Source of the DNA: Lachnospiraceae bacterium
GTDB lineage: Bacteria > Bacillota > Clostridia > Lachnospirales > Lachnospiraceae
DNA length: 47,847 nt
NCBI GenBank assembly: GCA_017520155.1
Contig: JAFXGR010000099.1
Span: 1-47,847 of the forward strand
Reading direction: 5' to 3'
The notes under the pieces are model-generated. The model saw only the letters and a list, made by a program, of their open reading frames with translations. It ran no database searches and was not told the origin of the DNA. This document shows, piece by piece, positions 35,824-43,650 of this stretch (within the stretch, counting starts at the first letter, position 1; the number at the start of each line of letters is the position of its first letter). A program made the position numbers and the translations under genes.

Positions 35824-36863
35824 AAATTCATAATAGTAAAAATGGAATTCATTTGACCGCTGTAATTCATCTTTTCTATATAAGTATGACGATTTTCATA
35901 AAGTTCAAAAATCTTATTTGCTAAAATATCACAGTCAAGATAATCCTCTCTAAGAACGATGCTAAAGCCCTGCTGTTCAAAGGAACGTCCGTTTAAAATC
36001 TGATCTCCTCTGCTTCCGGATTGCAGAGGAATTAAAAGATTAGGTTTTTTTAAGGCAAGAATTTCGCAGATTGCATTGGCACCGGCTCTGGATACAACCA
36101 AATCAGCCATGGCAAAAACATCTTTTAATTCTGATTTTAAATATTCAAACTGCTTATATCCGGGAATGGTAAGCATTAGATTATCCACCTTATCCTTCCC
36201 ACAAATATGAACAACCTGAAAGGCAGGAAGAAGCTGTGGTAAAGCTTCACGGATCATGGTATTGATGCTGGAAGCTCCTTGAGATCCTCCGATAATCATA
36301 ACTACAGGTTTATTGGCAGAAAAACCGCAAAGTTCCAAAGCGGCTAGTTTATTTCCCCGGGTTAATTCCTGACGGATGGGAGAACCGGTAAGTACAGCTT
36401 TTGCAGCGGGAAGAGTATTTAAGGTTTCCGGGAAATTACAGCATACTTTGGTAGCCACGGGAATACATAATTTGTTGGCCAAACCGGGGGTCATATCGGA
36501 TTCGTGAATAATACAGGGAATTTTTAAAGCAGCAGCAGCTCTGACTACGGGAACAGAGACAAAACCTCCTTTAGAAAAAACAATGTCAGGCTTAATTTCT
36601 TTTAAAAGCTGAAGGGCCTGACGATAGCCTTTTATTACACGAAAGGGATCGGAAAAATTTTTCAGATCAAAGTATCGTCGAAACTTTCCTGTAGAAATTC
36701 CATAATAAGGAATATCAAAATCTTCAATCAATCTTTTTTCGATGCCTTCATAGGAGCCAATGTAGGAAACCTGAAAGCCTTCTTCTTTAAGGGAAGGAAG
36801 AAGTGCAATATTGGGTGTTACATGACCGGCAGTTCCTCCTCCTGTTAAAACGATTTTCTTCAT
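35802..36863 (-). CDS. murG: UDP-GlcNAc:lipid I GlcNAc transferase MurG
   Basis: 353 residues, GT28 family. N-terminal GGGTAGHVTP and C-terminal GGSQGASSIN plus SRAGANAICEILALKKPNLLIPL are the donor and acceptor motifs. It makes lipid II at the inner membrane face. It stands alone here, outside a dcw cluster. A leftward TATACT (complement of 36958-36963) with TAGAAA 17 bp upstream may be its promoter. The final IKELS codons double as terminator. Confidence 0.96.
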   Translation of the reverse strand: MKKIVLTGGGTAGHVTPNIALLPSLKEEGFQVSYIGSYEGIEKRLIEDFDIPYYGISTGKFRRYFDLKNFSDPFRVIKGYRQALQLLKEIKPDIVFSKGGFVSVPVVRAAAALKIPCIIHESDMTPGLANKLCIPVATKVCCNFPETLNTLPAAKAVLTGSPIRQELTRGNKLAALELCGFSANKPVVMIIGGSQGASSINTMIREALPQLLPAFQVVHICGKDKVDNLMLTIPGYKQFEYLKSELKDVFAMADLVVSRAGANAICEILALKKPNLLIPLQSGSRGDQILNGRSFEQQGFSIVLREDYLDCDILANKIFELYENRHTYIEKMNYSGQMNSIFTIMNLIKELSA

Positions 36864-37089
36864 TATTTCAATCGTCCTTCCTGTTAATTTAAAAAAATAT
36901 TAAGGTAAAAAATGATTCTATCGATAAAACAGAAATCGCCTTAATATCATAAAGAAAGTATAGCAGAAAATAAAAATCCTTTCTACCACTGTTTTAGGAG
37001 AAAAAAGAAGAAAAACAGCGAAAATAGCGATGAGTTATTCTTTTTACTTCTTGTATCCAAAACTTCGGTTCTTTATACTAAATATAAAT

Positions 37090-37149
37090 GTAACTATCCG
37101 GGACATATGCGAAAATACTCTGTATTTTTGCTTTGAACAGAATAGTTGC
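37090..37149. repeat. Palindromic dispersed repeat, diverged copy 2
   Basis: Same layout as 12212-12275: GTAACTAT at the left, CATATGCGAAAATACTCTG in the middle with an inner GAAAATAC/GTATTTTT hairpin, and GAATAGTTGC at the right. Arms have lost part of the pairing. It lies in the 36864-37182 gap; the remainder of that gap holds the murG promoter and no gene that I can see. Confidence 0.65.
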
Positions 37150-37182
37150 CCATAAATTAAGAATCGGAAAGGAGAAGAAGTG

Positions 37183-37788
37183 ATGGGATTCTTATTATAT
37201 TCCTGGGTTTACTATACGGGAATCATCATTTTTTTTATCTGTAGTATCAGTATACAAATGATAGTGGGATATTATGTACTAAAAATGGAAAAAGAATCAC
37301 AGAGTTTAGAGGAAGGAAATGCAGCTCTATTACTGCCTTGTATTAAAGAGTATGTAAGAGAGGAACTTAAGATTCGTAATATTTCTCTTTTTATTGAGAG
37401 AAACTTACGAGAGATTAGAATAAAAAAAATAAGCCTGATAAGATTAAAGCATATTTCAGGACAAAGTCTTTTATTCGGTATTTTTTTGGCAGGAGTAGGA
37501 GCCTGTATTCAAATTATAGCGGGAAAGACATTAGGGCAGATATTGCCCTTTTATCTTCTTTCTTTTTTAGGATTATATTGTTACTTTTCCTTATCCTCCT
37601 GGGTAGATTATGAGGAACGAAAAAAAGAGATAAAAGAAAATCTTTTAGACTTTTTTGAACATAAAAAATATTGGGGAATATATCAGAAATTTACTCTGCC
37701 GGAGGTGGAAACAAAAGAAGAAAATTATCTATTTGGAGAAGAGGAGGGGCAGCAGCTTAGGGAATTGCTTAGGGAAATTTTGGCTTGA
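37183..37788 (+). CDS. Unknown membrane protein
   Basis: 201 residues from ATG 37183 (AAAGGAG 37168-37174; GTG 37180 also open). One N-terminal helix (about 8-28), a charged segment, two helices (about 92-115 and 120-142) and a charged cytoplasmic tail. Family not recognised. Sits between murG and pgi. Confidence 0.65.
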   Translation: MGFLLYSWVYYTGIIIFFICSISIQMIVGYYVLKMEKESQSLEEGNAALLLPCIKEYVREELKIRNISLFIERNLREIRIKKISLIRLKHISGQSLLFGIFLAGVGACIQIIAGKTLGQILPFYLLSFLGLYCYFSLSSWVDYEERKKEIKENLLDFFEHKKYWGIYQKFTLPEVETKEENYLFGEEEGQQLRELLREILA

Positions 37789-37813
37789 AAAAGAATATCA
37801 GCTTTGCTACACT
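37785..37813 (+). promoter_or_regulatory. Likely pgi promoter
   Basis: TTGAAA (37785-37790), 17 bp, TACACT (37808-37813), about 43 bp before the pgi ATG. Confidence 0.45.
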
Positions 37814-37856
37814 TAGAATAACATGATAAAACTCATTTATATGGGAGGAAGAAAAT

Positions 37857-39206
37857 ATGGGAAATAAGGTGGCATTTGACTATTCTAAGGCATCAGCCTT
37901 TGTAAGCAAACATGAGGTAGAATTAATGAAGAAGCTTACATTAGATGCCAAAGATGTCTTAGTATCAAAAACAGGAGCCGGAAATGATTTTCTTGGCTGG
38001 ATTGATCTGCCGGTAAATTATGATAAGGAAGAATTTGCAAGAATTAAAGCTGCAGCAAAAAAAATTCAGGAAGATTCTGAAGTTTTATTGGTTATCGGAA
38101 TTGGAGGCTCTTACTTAGGAGCACGTGCAGCCATTGAATTTTTAAGACACAGCTTTTATAACGTAGTAGATAAATCTGTTCGCAAAACACCGGAAATTTA
38201 TTTTGTAGGTAATTCTATTAGTTCTACGTATATTAAAGATTTAATGGATGTAATTGGAGATAGAGATTTTTCTATTAATATGATTTCTAAATCCGGAACA
38301 ACTACAGAACCTGCTATTGCTTTCCGTGTATTTAAAGCCATGGCAGAAAAAAAATATGGAAAAGAAGAGGCGGCAAAGAGAATTTACGCTACCACAGATA
38401 AAGCCAGAGGTTCTTTAAAGGGTCTGGCAGATGCAGAAGGTTATGAAACCTTTGTAGTTCCCGATGATATCGGAGGAAGATTTTCTGTTCTTACCGCTGT
38501 AGGTTTATTGCCCATTGCAGTAAGCGGAGCAGATATTGACCAGTTAATGGCCGGGGCAGCAGATGCCAGAACAAAAGCATTAGAAAATGATTTTGAAGAA
38601 AACGATGCACTTCAGTATGCCGCATTAAGAAATATTATGTTAAGAAAAGGAAAGGGAATAGAAATCCTTGCTAACTATGAGCCTTGTGTACATTTTGTTT
38701 CTGAATGGTGGAAACAGCTCTATGGGGAAAGTGAAGGAAAGGATCAAAAAGGAATTTTTCCTGCTAGCGTAGATCTTACAACAGATCTTCATTCTATGGG
38801 ACAGTATATTCAGGATGGTGCCCGTACCTTATTTGAAACCGTAATTGATATAGAATCTTCCCGTGAGGAAATTATTTTAGAAGAAGAACCGGTGGATTTA
38901 GACGGATTAAACTATCTCACAGGAAAAACAGTAGAATTTGTAAATAAATCTGCCATGAACGGAACTATTTTAGCTCATACAGATGGACAGGTTCCTAACT
39001 TTATGATTCATGTTCCTGAAACTACAGAATTTTATTTGGGACAGCTGTTCTACTTCTTTGAATTTGCTTGTGGTGTCAGCGGATATCTCCTTGGAGTAAA
39101 TCCTTTTGACCAGCCGGGAGTAGAAAGCTATAAGAAAAATATGTTTGCACTTCTTGGAAAACCGGGATATGAATCACAGAGAGAAGAATTATTAAAAAGG
39201 TTGTAA
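37857..39206 (+). CDS. pgi: Glucose-6-phosphate isomerase
   Basis: 449 residues, usual length for Firmicute PGI. Motifs [30 protein letters not shown] (phosphate-binding) and [23 protein letters not shown] are intact. Interconverts glucose-6-P and fructose-6-P in glycolysis, and so feeds the glycogen branch to which glgB belongs. GGGAGGAAG precedes the ATG. Confidence 0.97.
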   Translation: MGNKVAFDYSKASAFVSKHEVELMKKLTLDAKDVLVSKTGAGNDFLGWIDLPVNYDKEEFARIKAAAKKIQEDSEVLLVIGIGGSYLGARAAIEFLRHSFYNVVDKSVRKTPEIYFVGNSISSTYIKDLMDVIGDRDFSINMISKSGTTTEPAIAFRVFKAMAEKKYGKEEAAKRIYATTDKARGSLKGLADAEGYETFVVPDDIGGRFSVLTAVGLLPIAVSGADIDQLMAGAADARTKALENDFEENDALQYAALRNIMLRKGKGIEILANYEPCVHFVSEWWKQLYGESEGKDQKGIFPASVDLTTDLHSMGQYIQDGARTLFETVIDIESSREEIILEEEPVDLDGLNYLTGKTVEFVNKSAMNGTILAHTDGQVPNFMIHVPETTEFYLGQLFYFFEFACGVSGYLLGVNPFDQPGVESYKKNMFALLGKPGYESQREELLKRL

Positions 39207-39250
39207 TCTTCCTCATTTTAGTGTATTATACAAAAGAAGAACAATTGGCG

Positions 39251-39281
39251 GCGATACCTATGATAATAAAATAGGTATCGT
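39251..39281 (+). other. Hairpin after pgi without T-tract
   Basis: GCGATACCTAT and ATAGGTATCGT pair over 11 positions (one G-T) around GATAATAAA. May be a weak terminator or 3' stabiliser. Confidence 0.45.
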
Positions 39282-39319
39282 CAGTCATAAAATAATAAAT
39301 GCTTTATAAAAAGATATTG

Positions 39320-39392
39320 GGGGCATTGGCGCAGTTGGGAGCGCGCCACACTGGCAGTGTGGAGGTCACGGGTTCGAATCCCGTATGCTCCA
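39320..39392 (+). tRNA. tRNA-Ala (anticodon GGC)
   Basis: Acceptor GGGGCAT (39320-39326) pairs with ATGCTCC (39385-39391), discriminator A39392. Anticodon stem CCACA/TGTGG encloses CTGGCAG, anticodon GGC; T-arm CGGGTTCGAATCCCG. CCA is not encoded. Reads GCC and GCU. Stands alone between pgi and the dehydrogenase gene. Confidence 0.93.
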
Positions 39393-39400
39393 TCAAAAAG

Positions 39401-39429
39401 ACCGTAAATAGAAGTATTTGCGGTTTTTT
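39401..39429 (+). terminator. Terminator of the tRNA
   Basis: ACCGTAAATA (39401-39410) and TATTTGCGGT (39415-39424) with T6 to 39429; one G-T pair. Confidence 0.85.
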
Positions 39430-39457
39430 CTCTATTAGGGGGAGGAAGGAGAGGCTC

Positions 39458-40417
39458 ATGAAAATTGTGATGTTGGACAGAAACAGTATGGGAATGGACA
39501 TGGATGTAAGTATTTTTGAACATTTAGGAGAGTTTGAATTTCATAATGTGGCAGATCGAGATAGCTGCAAGCGGTGGATTCAGGATGCTGATATCGTTAT
39601 TTTCAATAAAACTGTTATGGATGAAGATATGCTAAAGGAGGCATCACAGGTTAGGCTTCTTTGTGTTACGGCAACAGGTTTTGATAATATAGATTTGGAA
39701 TATGCCAGAAAAAGAAAGATTGGTGTCTGCAATGTAAGAAATTATTCCACGGCCTCCGTGGTACAGCATACCTTTGCCATGGCTTTATATCTGCTGGAAA
39801 AGATATGTTATTATGATGAATATGTAAAATCAGGAGCCTATAGTAATCAGCTGGGATTTTCCAATTTTGATGAAGCCTATAGTGATTTAGAAGGAAAAAC
39901 CTGGGGAATTATCGGAATGGGAAATATCGGAAGAAGGGTGGCTAAGATTGCAGAAGCCTTTGGCTGCAGGGTGATTTTTTATTCTGCTTCCGGGGAAAAT
40001 AAAAGTACAGAATTTGAAAGAGTAGATTTTGATACCTTATTAAAGGAATCAGATTTCCTCTCTCTCCATTGTCCTTTATCAGATAAAACAAGAAATCTGA
40101 TAAATAAAGAAGCTTTTGATAAAATGAAATCTTCGGCAATTTTAATTAATGTAGCCAGAGGTCCTGTGGTAAATGATCAGGATTTGTATGATGCCCTGGT
40201 AAAGGGAAAGATTGCGGCAGCAGGCTTGGATGTTTTAGGAAAGGAACCTATGGAAAAAACAAATCCCTTAGGCAAAATTCTAGACAGCAGAAAGCTTTTG
40301 ATTACTCCTCATATGGCATGGGCCAGTGTAGAGTCAAGATCCAGATGTTTACAGATTGTATATGACAATATTAAAGATTTTATGGAAGGAAAAGAAAGTA
40401 ATAGGATTGATAGATAA
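39458..40417 (+). CDS. D-2-hydroxyacid dehydrogenase
   Basis: 319 residues from ATG 39458 (GGAGGAAGGAGAGG upstream); the frame runs further left only through the tRNA. Rossmann motif GMGNIGRRVAKIAEAFG, catalytic Arg in NVARGPVV, Glu in LGKEPME and His in ITPHMAWAS are present. Family covers glycerate/hydroxypyruvate and D-lactate type enzymes; exact substrate uncertain, glycerate dehydrogenase-like is most likely. Confidence 0.9.
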   Translation: MKIVMLDRNSMGMDMDVSIFEHLGEFEFHNVADRDSCKRWIQDADIVIFNKTVMDEDMLKEASQVRLLCVTATGFDNIDLEYARKRKIGVCNVRNYSTASVVQHTFAMALYLLEKICYYDEYVKSGAYSNQLGFSNFDEAYSDLEGKTWGIIGMGNIGRRVAKIAEAFGCRVIFYSASGENKSTEFERVDFDTLLKESDFLSLHCPLSDKTRNLINKEAFDKMKSSAILINVARGPVVNDQDLYDALVKGKIAAAGLDVLGKEPMEKTNPLGKILDSRKLLITPHMAWASVESRSRCLQIVYDNIKDFMEGKESNRIDR

Positions 40418-40437
40418 GTATTTATCTTGTCACATTA

Positions 40438-40466
40438 TTGGTGTGAAAAAGCACTTGTGATATAAG
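40438..40466 (+). promoter_or_regulatory. Promoter of ahcY
   Basis: TTGGTG (40438-40443), 17 bp, TATAAG (40461-40466). Predicts an about 140-nt leader before ahcY. Confidence 0.5.
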
Positions 40467-40512
40467 AGGATAAAAGTGGTTTACAAAAAGGAATAGATCT
40501 TACCGCTTATTT

Positions 40513-40590
40513 TGATTCCAACCGGAATCATAATAATATATAGTGATGATAGGACAGACGACCATCACTTTAATAAAAATTCGGCTGGAG
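40513..40590 (+). ncRNA. Candidate structured leader of ahcY
   Basis: Hairpin 1 TGATTCC-AACC-GGAATCA (40513-40530); hairpin 2 AGTGATG (40542-40548) with CATCACT (40563-40569) around a 14-nt loop containing AGGACAGACGAC. CGGCTGG (40582-40588) could pair, 6 of 7, with CCAACCG in the first hairpin, giving an alternative fold near the ribosome site. It does not match the SAH riboswitch as I know it. Candidate only. Confidence 0.3.
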
Positions 40591-40614
40591 TAAAAGAAAA
40601 AAAAGGAGATTAAA

Positions 40615-41853
40615 ATGAGCAGCGAAATCAGAGACATTAATCTGGCCGAATCCGGCGAAAAAAAGATCCAGTGGGTAAAAAGAAATTGTGATTTGTTAAG
40701 AATGTTGGAGGAAGAGTTTTCCCAAACAAAGCCCTTTGAAGGAAAAAAGATTGCCCTAAGTGTACATTTGGAAGCAAAAACAGCTTACCTTTGTAAAGTA
40801 TTGGCGGCAGGCGGAGCTGAGATGTATGTAACGGGTTCTAACCCTCTTTCTACTCAGGATGATGTAGCAGCTGCATTGGTAAAAGCAGGATTAAATGTAT
40901 TTGCATGGTATAACGCAACGGAAGAAGAATATTTTGCCCATATCAGAAAAGTACTGGAAGTAGGTCCAAACATTATTATCGATGACGGAGGAGATCTGGT
41001 GCATATGATGCATACAGAATATACTGATTTAATTTGTCAGGTAATTGGAGGATGTGAGGAAACAACTACCGGCATCCTGCGCTTGGAAGCTATGGACAGA
41101 GCGGGGGAACTGAAGTTTCCTATGGTTCGTGTTAATAATGCGGACTGCAAGCACTTATTTGATAACAGATATGGAACAGGACAATCTGTATGGGATGGAA
41201 TTAACAGAACCACAAACCTTATTGTAGCAGGAAAGAATGTAGTAGTGGCAGGCTATGGCTGGTGCGGTAAAGGTGTTGCCATGCGTGCTAAAGGTCTTGG
41301 TGCTAAGGTAGTGGTAACGGAAGTGGATCCTATTAAAGCTATTGAAGCAATTATGGATGGATTTGAAGTAATGCCAATGAATCAGGCAGCAAAAATCGGT
41401 GATTTCTTCATAACGGTAACGGGCTGTGATAAAGTTATTGACGAAGAAGATTTTGCCGTAATGAAGGATGGAGCTATCCTTTGCAATGCAGGTCATTTTG
41501 ACTGTGAAATTGATATGGCTTGTTTAAGAAAAATTGCGGTAGAAGCCAAGGAAATGAGAAATAACATTATGGGCTATAAGCTTCCTACAGGACAGTGGAT
41601 TTTTGTTTTAGCAGAAGGAAGGCTGGTAAATCTGGCAGCAGGTGATGGACATCCTGCAGAAATTATGGATATGAGTTTTGCTATTCAGGCCTTATCTGCA
41701 AAATACCTGGTAGAAAATCAGGGGAAATTAACAGAAATGATTCAGGATGTACCAAGAGAGGTAGATTTAGATGTGGCAGCAAGAAAGTTAGCCTTTATGG
41801 GAAAAGAGATTGATGTTTTAACACAGGAACAGATTGCTTATTTAAATAGCTAA
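40615..41853 (+). CDS. ahcY: Adenosylhomocysteinase
   Basis: 412 residues, close to the bacterial/archaeal short form. NAD-binding VVVAGYGWCGKGVAMRAKGLGA, upstream HLEAKTAYL and NNADCKHLFDNRYGTGQSVWDGI with catalytic residues, and C-terminal region intact. Hydrolyses S-adenosylhomocysteine to homocysteine and adenosine in the methyl cycle. AAAAGGAG precedes the ATG. Confidence 0.96.
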   Translation: MSSEIRDINLAESGEKKIQWVKRNCDLLRMLEEEFSQTKPFEGKKIALSVHLEAKTAYLCKVLAAGGAEMYVTGSNPLSTQDDVAAALVKAGLNVFAWYNATEEEYFAHIRKVLEVGPNIIIDDGGDLVHMMHTEYTDLICQVIGGCEETTTGILRLEAMDRAGELKFPMVRVNNADCKHLFDNRYGTGQSVWDGINRTTNLIVAGKNVVVAGYGWCGKGVAMRAKGLGAKVVVTEVDPIKAIEAIMDGFEVMPMNQAAKIGDFFITVTGCDKVIDEEDFAVMKDGAILCNAGHFDCEIDMACLRKIAVEAKEMRNNIMGYKLPTGQWIFVLAEGRLVNLAAGDGHPAEIMDMSFAIQALSAKYLVENQGKLTEMIQDVPREVDLDVAARKLAFMGKEIDVLTQEQIAYLNS

Positions 41854-41878
41854 AGTTTTTTGTATAAAAGTAAAAAAT

Positions 41879-41924
41879 GAGGGTTTATTTGCGAAAAGAG
41901 TTCGTAAATAAATCCTCTTTTTTT
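41879..41924 (+). terminator. Terminator after ahcY
   Basis: GAGGGTTTATTTGCG (41879-41893) pairs with CGTAAATAAATCCTC (41903-41917) with two G-T pairs, then seven T. Confidence 0.9.
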
Positions 41925-41939
41925 CCATATAGAAAAGAT

Positions 41940-42120
41940 AATATGATAAATACATTATTAGAAAGAATATTTCTTTAGAAAAATTTAGAATATTTACAAT
42001 TATTTATAAAAATTTAAAATTATTTTAAATAACCTTATAATTATATATATAATTCTCGAATTATATACAATTACTTATAAATATTTATAAATCTTTATAA
42101 AAATATATAAATTTTACTAT
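41940..42120. other. Extremely AT-rich spacer upstream of pilZ
   Basis: Almost no G or C for about 180 bp, with repeated TTTATAAA-type words (TTATAAAAATTT, CTTATAAATATTTATAAATC, TTTATAAAAATATATAAA). Likely contains an UP-element-rich or curved promoter region for pilZ; no gene. Several A/T-only stretches could be a -10, so I do not place one. Confidence 0.6.
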
Positions 42121-42179
42121 TGTGTTATAAAAATAACAGGAATAAAATGGAAAACATAAATATCGGAAGGGAGCAGAAA

Positions 42180-42500
42180 ATGGAAGAAAGACGTCGAATT
42201 AATCGTATTGAATATGAAGCAAAGAGCGTGATTGTAGTATGTGATACTCAAGAGAAGATTTATGTAAGGGTAGAAAATATCAGTCCCCTGGGAATGGGAA
42301 TTATAATGAAGGAAGACAGACCTGATTTATTAAATAAAGATATTATTATCGTAACAGATACTTTGATTATGTACGCTCTTATTAACAGACAGGAAAAAAG
42401 AGATGATGGAATGTACTCTTTGGGAATTCATGCAAAACAGTTTACTCCTGACGTACTGGAATATCTGCTCACTCATATAGGAGAAGATTCCCAAGAATAA
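42180..42500 (+). CDS. PilZ-domain c-di-GMP receptor
   Basis: 106 residues from ATG 42180 (GGAAGGGAGCAG upstream); a longer frame from 42120 lacks a ribosome site. Single PilZ domain with the basic RRRINRIEY and NISPLGMG motifs (RxxxR and [D/N]xSxxG). Such stand-alone PilZ proteins transmit c-di-GMP level to motility or adhesion machinery, which fits this neighbourhood. Precedes the surface-protein gene by about 50 bp. Confidence 0.85.
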   Translation: MEERRRINRIEYEAKSVIVVCDTQEKIYVRVENISPLGMGIIMKEDRPDLLNKDIIIVTDTLIMYALINRQEKRDDGMYSLGIHAKQFTPDVLEYLLTHIGEDSQE

Positions 42501-42552
42501 GAAAAAGTAACAAGAAAATGTAAGTTTCACTAAAGAAAAAAGGAGAGAGGGA

Positions 42553-43650
42553 ATGAAACAAAAACTTGTAAACAAGCATATTATCAGAGCAATTTCACTT
42601 GGTTTAACTGCAGTTATGGCATCTACACCGGTTACAGCACTGGCAGCAGAGTTTGAACAATTACCGGAGGAAGAAAAGAAGGAAGAGGAAAGTACTCAAA
42701 ACCTCAGTGACTTTGCACAAAAGGCAGAGGAAGTACAAGAACAGCTGGCAGAAGCAGAAAACTCTGCAGTGGGCAATGAGGTGAATTCTTCTGTTAGCAT
42801 TGATGATACAGTAGAGGAAGAAAAAGTACAGCTTCCTTCTACAGGAGAAGCAATTGAAGGAACGGTGTCTAGTGCATTTGTAGCTGCCGGTGAAGAGAGT
42901 TTGAAAGACGTTACAGCAACCTTAACTGATAAAGATGGAAACAGTTATGAAATAGAGTATCGTATCAGTATGGAAAATCCTAGTGTACAGGAAAATGTAG
43001 GTACAGCAAATACAGAGATTAATGAGGCAAATATTGCTCTTGATAACACTGTAGTTTTAGAGGAAGCAGCAAATACTAAGACAGAAATCCTTACAAAAGA
43101 AGTTGAAAAAGCGGAAGAAGAACTTAAAAATGTAGAGGATGCAAATAAAGAAGTAAAGCAGGCTGAAGAAAAGTTAAAGGCTGCGGTAGATACAGCAAAT
43201 TCTCTCGTTAATAAAGAAGAAGTAACGAAGGAAGAGGCAGATACAGCTATTGAGAATATCCAAAATGCTGTAGATACAGTAGAAAAAGCAGAAGAAACAG
43301 CAAAAACAGAAGTAGAAGAAGCTCAGGCACAGTTGGATAATGCACAAAGGGAAGCGGATGCGGCAAAGGCCATGTATGAAAATGCTAGAAATTCTTTGGC
43401 ATCTTCAAAAGAAGAGGTGACAAAGGCCTATGAAGAAATGGTAAAAGCCGAAGAAAAAGCTGAAGCATTAAAGGCGGAAGTGGATGAAAAAGAGAAGGAT
43501 TATGCAAAAGCCCTTGAATTGAAAAGGCTTTATGAACAAATGAAGGAAGTAGCTTCCAAAGAAAATCCGAATTCTGACTATATTACAGAAGAATCTAAAG
43601 AAGAATTTTCTTCTGATTTTGGAAGGGAAAAGGCAAGCCCGGAATATTGA
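42553..43650 (+). CDS. Surface coiled-coil protein, N-terminal part ending at in-frame TGA
   Basis: 365 residues. Signal peptide MKQKLVNKHIIRAISLG...VTALAA (cleavage near 32), an acidic region, a short beta-rich stretch, then a long coiled coil rich in Glu, Lys and Ala (about 175-330). The TGA at 43648-43650 is followed without any frame change by 689 further sensible codons to 45717 (next entry), so this is the front of a 1,054-codon gene. TGG is used for Trp just after, so TGA is not a general sense codon here. AGGAGAGAGG precedes the ATG. Confidence 0.85.
   Translation: MKQKLVNKHIIRAISLGLTAVMASTPVTALAAEFEQLPEEEKKEEESTQNLSDFAQKAEEVQEQLAEAENSAVGNEVNSSVSIDDTVEEEKVQLPSTGEAIEGTVSSAFVAAGEESLKDVTATLTDKDGNSYEIEYRISMENPSVQENVGTANTEINEANIALDNTVVLEEAANTKTEILTKEVEKAEEELKNVEDANKEVKQAEEKLKAAVDTANSLVNKEEVTKEEADTAIENIQNAVDTVEKAEETAKTEVEEAQAQLDNAQREADAAKAMYENARNSLASSKEEVTKAYEEMVKAEEKAEALKAEVDEKEKDYAKALELKRLYEQMKEVASKENPNSDYITEESKEEFSSDFGREKASPEY

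Noticed and set aside
39299..39457. N-terminal extension of the dehydrogenase frame
   Set aside because: It translates the tRNA-Ala and its terminator; a strong ribosome site supports ATG 39458.
40467..40614. Known SAM or SAH riboswitch
   Set aside because: Hairpin sizes and loop bases do not fit the classes I know; kept only as a candidate leader.
43648..43650. TGA as tryptophan by alternative genetic code or selenocysteine
   Set aside because: TGA ends many genes here (for example 6595-6597), TGG is used for Trp throughout, and no selenocysteine insertion element is evident.
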